DNA of 7,843 bases from Chloroflexota bacterium (GTDB taxonomy: Bacteria; Chloroflexota; Dehalococcoidia; UBA2979): contig VYDC01000252.1 of NCBI GenBank assembly GCA_009843585.1, forward strand, positions 1 through 7,843, in the 5' to 3' direction. The notes below the pieces were generated by a model. That model did no database searches. It had not been told where the DNA came from and worked only from the letters and a program-made list of their open reading frames with translations. Below, piece by piece: positions 1 to 6,138 of the stretch. The position numbers were made by a program, and so were the translations under genes. The stretch's first letter is position 1. Each line of letters begins with the position of its first letter.

Positions 1-1
1 G

Positions 2-475
2 CCCTGGCGGTTCGCGCACGTCTCGCCCTCCGCGCGGGCCGGGCTCGCGCGGGCGATGGGCGACGCCTGGCTCGCCGACATGCGCCGCGACGGCGTCGAC
101 CCGGCACAGAGCGAGCGCGCCCTCGAGCGCTCCCGGCGGCAGATTGAGGAGGCGCCGACGCTGCTCGTCGGCGCTCTGGTCGGGGAGGGGCTCCGGGCGT
201 GGCCGGACGAGCGGCGGCTCCGTGCCGAGTGGATGATGGCCGCGCAGTCGTTCGGGGCGGCCCTGGAGAACCTTCTGCTCGCGGCGAGCGGCGCCGGCGT
301 GGCCGCCTACTGGATCTCCGCGCCGCTCTTCGCTCCCGAGGCGGTGCGCGGGTCGCTCTCGCTCCCGGGCGACTGGGTGCCCCAGGCCGCCGTGGCCCTC
401 GGACGGCCCCGCGCCGACTACCGCCCCTTCGATCGCCCGGCGCCCGACGTGTCGGGCTCGCTGCTCTGGAGGTAG
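2..475 (+). CDS. FbiB C-terminal-like nitroreductase-family protein, 5'-truncated
   Basis: The gene enters from the left edge. The visible 157 residues begin with a PWRF motif, the usual start of the FMN-binding region in nitroreductase-fold proteins, so about 30-40 residues of this domain lie outside. From memory of the mycobacterial protein, the rest follows the C-terminal domain of FbiB: a helix around MGDAWLADMRRDGV, an EEAPTLLV strand, a central helix with AAQSFGAALENLLLAA, then YWISAPLFAPEAVR, a LPGDWVPQAAVALG segment and a short hydrophobic C-terminus. In FbiB this FMN domain follows an F420-0:glutamate ligase domain and takes part in F420 maturation. Whether this copy is fused to a ligase domain or stands alone cannot be seen; a stand-alone flavin or F420 oxidoreductase is the alternative. 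The TAG stop is 2 bases before the next GTG start, so the two genes are probably co-transcribed. Confidence 0.78.
   Translation, partial: PWRFAHVSPSARAGLARAMGDAWLADMRRDGVDPAQSERALERSRRQIEEAPTLLVGALVGEGLRAWPDERRLRAEWMMAAQSFGAALENLLLAASGAGVAAYWISAPLFAPEAVRGSLSLPGDWVPQAAVALGRPRADYRPFDRPAPDVSGSLLWR
468..472 (+). promoter_or_regulatory. Ribosome binding site of the RpiB-like gene
   Basis: GGAGG sits inside the last codons of the FbiB-like gene, 5 bases before the GTG at 478. It selects this GTG over longer in-frame readings that would run back through the upstream gene, and it points to translational coupling of the two genes. Confidence 0.7.
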
Positions 476-477
476 CC

Positions 478-933
478 GTGCGCATCGCCTTCGGCTCGGA
501 CGAGAGGACGGCCCTCACCGACCGCCTCGTCGAGGAACTGCGCTCCCGCGGGCACGAGGTCTTCCCGCTCGGACCCCCCGCCGGCGAGGGCGCGCCGACC
601 GCCGCGATGGAGTGGGCCGACGTGGGACGGGAGGCCGCGCTCTCGGTGGCGCGCGGCGACGCCGACGAGGCGGTGATCTGCTGCTGGACCGGGACCGGCG
701 TCTCGATCGCCGCGAACAAGATCCCCGGCGTGCGCGCCGCGCTCTGCGCCGATGCCGAGACGGCGCGCGGCGCACGGCGCTGGAACGACGCGAACGCGCT
801 CTGCCTCTCGCTGCGCACGACGACCGAGGCGCTGGCCCGGGAGATCCTCGACGCCTGGTTCTCAGGGGAGGCTCTCGAACCCGCGGAGCGGCCCAACGTT
901 GCCCGCCTCGAGGGGCGGGACGACGGCGGGTAG
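478..933 (+). CDS. RpiB/LacA/LacB-family sugar-phosphate isomerase homologue
   Basis: A 151-residue protein, about the usual size for ribose-5-phosphate isomerase B. These enzymes interconvert aldose and ketose phosphates in the cytoplasm, classically ribose 5-phosphate and ribulose 5-phosphate. Visible family features are the N-terminal MRIAFGSDE strand and loop, GTGVSIAANKIPGVRAAL (residues 72-89) and WNDANALCLSLR (102-113). By hand alignment with E. coli RpiB, Cys69 matches the catalytic Cys66. Two usual active-site positions differ: the N-terminal Asp-His pair reads Asp8-Glu9, and the His of the RQHND motif is Trp102. The substrate may therefore not be ribose 5-phosphate; actinobacterial paralogues for other sugar phosphates are known, so no symbol is given. 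The GTG start follows the N-terminal match and the GGAGG at 468-472. The gene sits 2 bases after the FbiB-like gene. Confidence 0.85.
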   Translation: MRIAFGSDERTALTDRLVEELRSRGHEVFPLGPPAGEGAPTAAMEWADVGREAALSVARGDADEAVICCWTGTGVSIAANKIPGVRAALCADAETARGARRWNDANALCLSLRTTTEALAREILDAWFSGEALEPAERPNVARLEGRDDGG

Positions 934-993
934 CGCGCGGCCGCCCGACGCCGCGGTGGTGGCGGAGCCCGGCGCGGGAGCGCCATACTCGGG

Positions 994-1022
994 CCCGCGG
1001 CAGCTCGGCGGCTCGCCGCGGG
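994..1022 (+). promoter_or_regulatory. Inverted repeat in the leader of the hydroxylase operon
   Basis: A perfect 7-base inverted repeat, CCCGCGG at 994-1000 and CCGCGGG at 1016-1022, is separated by 15 bases. The right arm runs into the purine-rich ribosome binding site of the gene at 1033, so a hairpin in the mRNA could partly mask it. The arms are pure G and C in a very GC-rich region, so chance occurrence is quite possible. No T-run follows, which argues against an intrinsic terminator. A weak -10-like CATACT lies at 984-989, with no convincing -35 upstream. The 99-base gap 934-1032 is the most likely place for the promoter of the downstream cluster, but no specific box can be supported. 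Confidence 0.25.
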
Positions 1023-1030
1023 AGGGGGAG
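1020..1030 (+). promoter_or_regulatory. Ribosome binding site of the [2Fe-2S] subunit gene
   Basis: A strong purine-rich Shine-Dalgarno (GGGAGGGGGAG) ends 2 bases before the ATG at 1033, with its GGAGG core (1021-1025) 7 bases from the ATG. It is the strongest ribosome binding site in the window and fixes the start of the first gene of the second cluster. Confidence 0.75.
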
Positions 1031-1032
1031 GC

Positions 1033-1515
1033 ATGCCGACGCTCCGGGTCAACGGCGAGCGGCGCGAGGCCGACGACGGCGCGCGCAACCTTCTCTCCTA
1101 CCTGCGCTTCGACCTCGGCCTGACCGGCACCAAGTACGCCTGCGGCGAGGGGCTCTGCGGCGCCTGCACGGTGCTGGTCGACGGCCAGGCGCTGCGCTCC
1201 TGCATGACCTCGGTCGGGGCGGTCGCCGGCGGCGACGTGACGACGATCGAGGGGCTGGCGCCGGAGGCGGCGAGCATGGGCGAGCTCCATCCGGTCCAGC
1301 GCGCCTTCGTGGAGGAGGGGGCGATGCAGTGCGGCTACTGCATCCCCGGCTTCGTGATGAGCACGGTGGGGCTGCTCGCGCGCGAGCCGCACCCCACGCG
1401 CGGACAGGTGCAGGAGGCGCTGGCGGAGCACATCTGCCGCTGCGGCACGTACGTGCGCATCCTGCGCGCCGTCGAGCGCGCCGCGGGCGGCGCGACCCCG
1501 GGGAGCACCCCGTGA
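1033..1515 (+). CDS. [2Fe-2S] small subunit of a xanthine-dehydrogenase-family molybdenum hydroxylase
   Basis: A 160-residue electron-transfer subunit of the CoxS/IorA type. It passes electrons from the molybdenum centre of its partner through two [2Fe-2S] clusters. The N-terminal plant-ferredoxin-like domain (about residues 1-75) has Cys37, Cys42, Cys45 and Cys57 in the CGEGLCGAC...C pattern. The C-terminal four-helix domain (about 80-150) has Cys100 and Cys103 (QCGYC) and Cys135 and Cys137 (ICRCG). Gln99, just before Cys100, is the residue that contacts the pterin cofactor in this family. All eight cluster ligands are present and the length is normal, so the protein should be functional. 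There is no signal peptide. The stop codon overlaps the GTG start of the large subunit (GTGA, 1512-1515), typical of subunits made in fixed ratio. The substrate cannot be told from this subunit. Confidence 0.95.
   Translation: MPTLRVNGERREADDGARNLLSYLRFDLGLTGTKYACGEGLCGACTVLVDGQALRSCMTSVGAVAGGDVTTIEGLAPEAASMGELHPVQRAFVEEGAMQCGYCIPGFVMSTVGLLAREPHPTRGQVQEALAEHICRCGTYVRILRAVERAAGGATPGSTP
1501..1505 (+). promoter_or_regulatory. Ribosome binding site of the molybdopterin subunit gene
   Basis: GGGAG lies inside the 3' end of the small-subunit gene, 6 bases before the GTG at 1512. It supports the GTG within the 4-base GTGA overlap as the start, although the same frame stays open far upstream. Confidence 0.6.
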
Positions 1516-3623
1516 GCGCGGAGGGCGCCGGTCTCGACGTCTTCGGCGACGTGACCTTCGGGATCCCCGACCGCCTGCGCGCGAGCTACCGCACCACCAC
1601 CTACTTCAACACCGCGCCCGACGAGCCGATGCAGCGCTGGCTGACAGTGAGGCCCGACGGCCGCGTGCTCGCCTTCGCGGGCAAGGTCGAGTACGGGCAG
1701 GGCGTTCGCTCCGGCTTCGCGATGGAGGTCGCCGAGGAGCTGCGGCTGGGACTCGACTCGGTCGAGGTGACGCTCGGCGACACCGAGCTGGTGCCGTGGG
1801 ATCTCGGGACCTTCGGCTCGGGCTCGACCGCCTACGTCGGCCTACAGCTCCGGCGCGCCGCCGCGACCGCGCGTGCGGCGCTGCTCGACCTCGCCGCGGA
1901 CCGGCTCGACCTCCCCGCCAGCGAGCTGGGCCTGGCGGGGGGCCGCGTCGTCGCCGCCCGCGATCCCGCCCGCTCCCTCGGCTACGGCGAGCTCGTCGCC
2001 GACGCCTACCGGCGGGCGGAGATCCCCGAGGGGGAGGTCGATCTCACCTCCCCGGGCGAGTTCTCCGTGCTGGGCACCGAGCGCGGCCGCGTCGACGCGA
2101 TGGACCGCGTGACCGGCGCCGCCGTCTACTCGCGCGACGTGCTGCTCCCGGGTCTCCTCCACGCGGCCGTTCTCCGGCCGCCCTCGCTCGGGGCGGAGCT
2201 CGCGGATGTCGACGCCCGCGTCGCGGAGCAGCTTCCCGGCATCGTCCGCGTCGTGCACGAGCCCGCGGGGCCGGGGAGGCCGGCCCTCGCGGCGATCCTG
2301 GCCGAGAGCGACGAGCAGGCGCTCCGCGCGGCGAGCGTCGTCCAGGCGCGGTGGGAGGAGCGCTCCGGGCAGCCATCGCGCTGGGACGTGCCCCGGATCC
2401 TGCTCGACTCGGCGCGCGACGCGATGGTCATGCAGGAGAGCGGCGACGTGGAGGAGGGACTCGGGACGTCCGCCCGCACGCTCGAGGCCAGCTACTACGC
2501 GCCTTACATCAGCATCGCACCGATGGAGCCGCGCGCCGCGACAGCGCGCTGGGAGGACGAGCGCCTCACGGTGTGGGCGGGGACGCAGAGGCCCTTCGGC
2601 ATCCGCTCGGAGCTCGCCGCGCACTTCGAGATGCCCGAGGCCCGGGTGCGCGTGATCGCGCCCGAGATCGGGGGCGGCTTCGGGGGGAAGAGCATCTACC
2701 CGCTCGCGCTCGAGGCGGCGCGGCTCGCGCGCGCCGCGGGCCGGCCCGTGCGCGTCGCCTTCGACCGCCAGGAAGAGACGCAGCACTCGACCTTCCGGCC
2801 GGCCGCGCTCGTCTCCATCCGCAGCGGCGTCGACGCGGAGGGGTGCCTCGTCGCGTGGGAGTACGAGGCGATCCACGCCGGCGAGCGCGCCCTGATCGGG
2901 CGCCGAGGCTCGGAGTCGCCCTACGCGGCGACCCACCTCCGGACCGTCGTCTCCTCGGCCGACTCGCCGCTCCCCGTGGGCTCCTACCGCTCGCTCGGCG
3001 CCGCTGTCAACCACTTCGCGCGCGAGTCGCACGTCGATGAGATCGCGGCCGCCGCGGGGGCCGATCCCGTCGAGTGGCGGCGGCGCCACCTCGGCGAGCC
3101 GCGCTACCACGGGGTCCTCGACGAGGCCGTCCGCCGCTTCGGCTGGAGATCGGCGGCCCCCGGTTCGGGCGCGCGGGACGGCCGGGGCGTCGGCGTCGCC
3201 GTCGGCATCGACGTCGGGAGCTACGTCGCGCTCTGCGTCGCCGTCGAGGGGGGGGGCCAGGAGGTCCACGTCGCGCGCGTCTCCGCGGCTATCGACTGCG
3301 GCCTCGCGGTGAACCCGGACGGGGTCGTCAACCAGATCGAGGGCGGCATCCTGCAGGGGCTCGGGGGGACGCTGACCGAGGCGATCGAGTTCGAGGGGGG
3401 CGTCGTGCTCAACCCCGGCTTCGCGCGCTACCGCGTCCCGCGCATCCACAACACGCCCCGGGTCGACGTCGGGGTCGTGGGTGACCCCCTGGTGCGGTCG
3501 ACCGGCGCGGGCGAGCTCGGCATCGTGCCGATAGCCGCCGCGGTCGCGAACGCCGTCTACGACGCCACCGGCCAGCGCATCCGCGAGCTGCCCCTGCAGC
3601 GCCAGCTCCAGCCGGCCGGCTGA
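1512..3623 (+). CDS. Molybdopterin-binding large subunit, xanthine dehydrogenase family, IorB-like domain order
   Basis: A 703-residue catalytic subunit that would hydroxylate a heterocycle or oxidise an aldehyde at a molybdenum cofactor, passing electrons to the subunit encoded just upstream. The parts appear in the order seen in isoquinoline 1-oxidoreductase beta subunit (IorB), not in CoxL or XdhA: a cofactor-binding segment with EYGQG (residues 60-64) first, then the a/b hammerhead domain (about 193-260, starting near LGTERGRVDAMDRVTGAAVY), then IGGGFGGK (386-393), SYRSLGAA (491-498) and a C-terminal GAGEL. Glu668 in that last motif matches the conserved catalytic Glu of the family. The N-terminus has no twin-arginine or hydrophobic segment, so the enzyme is probably cytoplasmic, unlike many IorB relatives. 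The start is the GTG overlapping the upstream stop; the frame is open further upstream, but that part overlaps two good genes. No FAD subunit gene is adjacent. Substrate unknown. Confidence 0.92.
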   Translation: MSAEGAGLDVFGDVTFGIPDRLRASYRTTTYFNTAPDEPMQRWLTVRPDGRVLAFAGKVEYGQGVRSGFAMEVAEELRLGLDSVEVTLGDTELVPWDLGTFGSGSTAYVGLQLRRAAATARAALLDLAADRLDLPASELGLAGGRVVAARDPARSLGYGELVADAYRRAEIPEGEVDLTSPGEFSVLGTERGRVDAMDRVTGAAVYSRDVLLPGLLHAAVLRPPSLGAELADVDARVAEQLPGIVRVVHEPAGPGRPALAAILAESDEQALRAASVVQARWEERSGQPSRWDVPRILLDSARDAMVMQESGDVEEGLGTSARTLEASYYAPYISIAPMEPRAATARWEDERLTVWAGTQRPFGIRSELAAHFEMPEARVRVIAPEIGGGFGGKSIYPLALEAARLARAAGRPVRVAFDRQEETQHSTFRPAALVSIRSGVDAEGCLVAWEYEAIHAGERALIGRRGSESPYAATHLRTVVSSADSPLPVGSYRSLGAAVNHFARESHVDEIAAAAGADPVEWRRRHLGEPRYHGVLDEAVRRFGWRSAAPGSGARDGRGVGVAVGIDVGSYVALCVAVEGGGQEVHVARVSAAIDCGLAVNPDGVVNQIEGGILQGLGGTLTEAIEFEGGVVLNPGFARYRVPRIHNTPRVDVGVVGDPLVRSTGAGELGIVPIAAAVANAVYDATGQRIRELPLQRQLQPAG

Positions 3624-3625
3624 CC

Positions 3626-6118
3626 GTGGGCGCCTCCGCTCCCGCCCCCCTGCTCGAGGGCCTGCGCGTGCTCGACCTCTCGAGCGGACCGGCCGGCGGC
3701 CTCGCCACGATGGTCCTCGCCGACTTCGGAGCCGACGTCCTCAAGGTCGAGCCGCCCGGGGGCGATCGCTTCCGCTCGCTCGCCGCCTCGCCGGTCTGGC
3801 TACGCGGCAAGCGCTCGCTCGCGCTCGATCTTCGCTCGGAGGGGGATCGCGCACGGCTCCACGAGCTCGCCCGAGACGCCGCCGTCGCCGTGGCGAGCTT
3901 CCGGCCGGGCAGCGCCGAGCGACTCGCCGCCGACCCGGCGGCTCTCCGCGCGCTCAACGACGGCCTCATCTACTGCTCCATCACCGGCTTCGGCCCCGAC
4001 GGGCCCTACGCCCGCTACCCGGGCTACGAGCAGGTGGTCGCGGCGAAGTCGGGACGGATGCTGATCTTCGAGGGCTCGGTTCCGCGCGAGGGACCGGTCT
4101 ACGCGGCGGTCCAGCTGGGCACGCACGTCGCATCGCAGTCGGCGGTGCAGGGCATCCTCGCGGCGCTCCTGGCCCGCGAGCGGACGGGCTCCGGGCAGCT
4201 CGTGGAGACGAGCCTCCTGCGCGGCTACATTCCCTTCGACATCGCGGGCCTCACCATCCAGCACCTCCGGGGCCGGCACCCGGACCGCTTCCCGCCGCCG
4301 CCGCCCCGGCTCTTCGGACGGCTCCCGGTGGTCGGCTACAACCCGGTGCCGACGTCCGACGGTGAGTGGATCCAGCTCGCGAGCATCGTCGAGCACCTCT
4401 TTCACGCCTTCATCGCGGCGGCCGAGCTCGGGGAGATCTACGCCGATCCGCGCTTCGAGGGGGCGCCCTACATCGTCGACGACGAGGCGAAGGAGGCGCT
4501 GCGCGAGATCGTCTACGCGCGCACGCTCTCGAGGAAGACGCAGGAGTGGATGCGGGTCTTCGTCGAGAACGGGAACGTCGCCGCGGAGCCGTGGCGCTCG
4601 ACGGAGCAGGCGCTGGACCACCCGCAGATCGTGCATACCGGCGACGTGATCACGCTCGACTCCGCCGCCCACGGGCCGATGCGGCAACTCGGGCCGGTGG
4701 CGCGGCTGCCTGAGACGCCGGGTCGACCGGCGGCAACCCGGCCGGAGGTCGACGAGCACCGGGGCGAGGGCTGGCGGCCGCGAAGCGACATCCCGCTCGC
4801 CCCTGCGGCGCGGCGGGGAGCGGCACGCGCGGCGGAGGCGCGGGGCCCGCTCGACGGCGTCACGGTGCTCGAGTTCGCCTCGGTGGTGGCGGTGCCGTAC
4901 GCCTGTACGCTCCTCGCCGACCTCGGTGCCCGCGTGATCAAGCTCGAGACGCTCGCGGGCGACAGCTTCCGGCTGATGGGGAACCCCGGCGTCGGGGACA
5001 TGCGGGGGCTGGGCGCCATCAAGATGACCGCCTCGAAGGAGAGCATCGCGCTCGATCTCAAGGCGGAGGCGGGCCGCCGCATCGCCCAGCAGCTGATCGA
5101 GCGCGCGGACGTGCTCATCCACAACTTCCGTCCGGGGGCCCCGGAGCGCCTCGGCATCGGCTATGAGCAGGCGCGCCCCCTTAACCCACGGCTGGTCTAC
5201 GTCTCGGCGACCGGCTACGGGATCGACGGCCCGTACGCCCACCGCCCGACCGCTCACCCGGCGCCCGGCGCGGCGCTCGGGGGCGCGTACCTGCAGGCGG
5301 GCGGCATCGCCCATCCTGTGGCCCCGGACGACTTCCCCGCGATGAGCGAGGAGGCGCGGCGCATGCAGCAGGCGAACGAGATCTCGCCCGACCCCAACGC
5401 CTCCGCGGTGGTCGCAACGGCGGCCCTCCTGGGCCTGATGGCGCAGCGACTGCGCGGCACCGGCCAGCACGTGCAGTGCAACATGATGGGCGCGAACGCT
5501 TACGCGAACCACGACGACTTCGTCGACTACGCGGGCAAGCCGGAGCGGCCGCACGCCGATCCGGATCTGCTCGGGCTCTCGGCGCTCTACCGCCTCTACC
5601 GCGCGGCGCCGCCCGGGGGGGACGGCGCGGGGCCCAGCTGGCTCTTCCTCGCCGTCACCACCGAGCGGGAGTGGGAGGCGCTGGCGGGCGCTCCCGGGCT
5701 CGAAGCCCTCGCCGCCGATGCCCGCTTCGCGACGGAGGAGGGGCGTGCGGCGCACGACAGGGAGCTCTCGGCGGCGCTTGCCTCGCTGCTCGCGCGGCGG
5801 ACGGCCGACGAGTGGGAGCGGCTTCTCACCGATCGCGACGTCGCGGGCGTGCGAGCCGACGCCCGCGAGCCGGGGCTCTTCTGGGACAGCGATCCGCACG
5901 TGGAGGCGGCAGGGCTGACCGTCGAAGCCGATCACCCGATCTGGGGCCCGTACCGCCGGCACGCGCCGCTCCTGCGCTTCGCGGGGACCCCCGAGAAGCC
6001 GGGGCCGGGGATGCTCGGCGGCCAGCACGCCCGCGCCATCCTCGCGGAGCTCGGCTACGACGAGGGGGAGGTCGAGGGCCTCTACCAGCAGGGCGTGGTG
6101 GTCACACTCGACTACTGA
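3626..6118 (+). CDS. Tandem two-domain class III (CaiB/BaiF) CoA-transferase
   Basis: An 830-residue protein, twice the usual family length of about 400, made of two CaiB-type domains (about residues 9-375 and 408-820) joined by an Ala/Arg/Pro-rich linker. Class III enzymes move CoA between carboxylic acids through an aspartyl-CoA thioester. Each half opens with the family pattern: LLEGLRVLDLS...GADVLKVEPPGGDRFR in the first and PLDGVTVLEFA...GARVIKLETLAGDSFR in the second. Each also has an FRPG motif and a TGxGQ motif. By hand alignment to formyl-CoA transferase Asp169, the first half has Thr166 (LGTHVAS) and the second has Asp589 (SPDPNAS), so only the second half looks catalytic. DddD, the DMSP-cleaving CoA-transferase, has the same build and a similar active Asp position, but nothing else here points to DMSP. 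The first half has five consecutive prolines at 223-227. The GTG start is 2 bases after the previous stop with no clear Shine-Dalgarno, which suggests coupled translation. Substrate unknown. Confidence 0.93.
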   Translation: MGASAPAPLLEGLRVLDLSSGPAGGLATMVLADFGADVLKVEPPGGDRFRSLAASPVWLRGKRSLALDLRSEGDRARLHELARDAAVAVASFRPGSAERLAADPAALRALNDGLIYCSITGFGPDGPYARYPGYEQVVAAKSGRMLIFEGSVPREGPVYAAVQLGTHVASQSAVQGILAALLARERTGSGQLVETSLLRGYIPFDIAGLTIQHLRGRHPDRFPPPPPRLFGRLPVVGYNPVPTSDGEWIQLASIVEHLFHAFIAAAELGEIYADPRFEGAPYIVDDEAKEALREIVYARTLSRKTQEWMRVFVENGNVAAEPWRSTEQALDHPQIVHTGDVITLDSAAHGPMRQLGPVARLPETPGRPAATRPEVDEHRGEGWRPRSDIPLAPAARRGAARAAEARGPLDGVTVLEFASVVAVPYACTLLADLGARVIKLETLAGDSFRLMGNPGVGDMRGLGAIKMTASKESIALDLKAEAGRRIAQQLIERADVLIHNFRPGAPERLGIGYEQARPLNPRLVYVSATGYGIDGPYAHRPTAHPAPGAALGGAYLQAGGIAHPVAPDDFPAMSEEARRMQQANEISPDPNASAVVATAALLGLMAQRLRGTGQHVQCNMMGANAYANHDDFVDYAGKPERPHADPDLLGLSALYRLYRAAPPGGDGAGPSWLFLAVTTEREWEALAGAPGLEALAADARFATEEGRAAHDRELSAALASLLARRTADEWERLLTDRDVAGVRADAREPGLFWDSDPHVEAAGLTVEADHPIWGPYRRHAPLLRFAGTPEKPGPGMLGGQHARAILAELGYDEGEVEGLYQQGVVVTLDY

Positions 6119-6124
6119 TCGCGA

Positions 6125-6131
6125 CGGGAGG
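6125..6131 (+). promoter_or_regulatory. Ribosome binding site of the solute-binding protein gene
   Basis: CGGGAGG stands 7 bases before the ATG at 6139. It picks that ATG over the second in-frame ATG at 6148 and over any upstream reading. This matters because it fixes a very short N-terminus without room for a signal peptide. Confidence 0.7.
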
Positions 6132-6138
6132 CGTCACC

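Noticed and set aside
612..1511. Upstream extension of the molybdopterin subunit frame to an ATG at 612
   Set aside because: The extra part is Arg-rich, overlaps the isomerase and [2Fe-2S] genes in another frame and has no homology signal. The GTG in the GTGA overlap, with its own ribosome binding site, is the better start.
1842..3449. Long open frame on the minus strand opposite the molybdopterin subunit gene
   Set aside because: Its translation is dominated by Arg, Asp, Val and Gly with no recognisable motif. It mirrors a well-supported + strand gene, as expected in very GC-rich DNA.
4190..5490. Idea that both CoA-transferase halves lack the nucleophile, based on Arg and Gly at the end of the GQxV...LL segment
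   Set aside because: That segment is downstream of the true nucleophile. Realigning to the LGD motif of formyl-CoA transferase shows Asp589 is kept in the second half.
3800..6028. 742-codon open frame on the minus strand opposite the CoA-transferase gene
   Set aside because: It is low in hydrophobic pattern and rich in Arg and Val with no domain signature. The + strand frame matches two CaiB domains throughout, so this is a composition artefact.
3626..6118. Calling the tandem CoA-transferase DddD (DMSP lyase)
   Set aside because: Size, two-domain build and the position of the active Asp are similar. However, no transporter or dddB/dddC-type genes typical of DMSP clusters are present, and the overall sequence does not let me assign this substrate.
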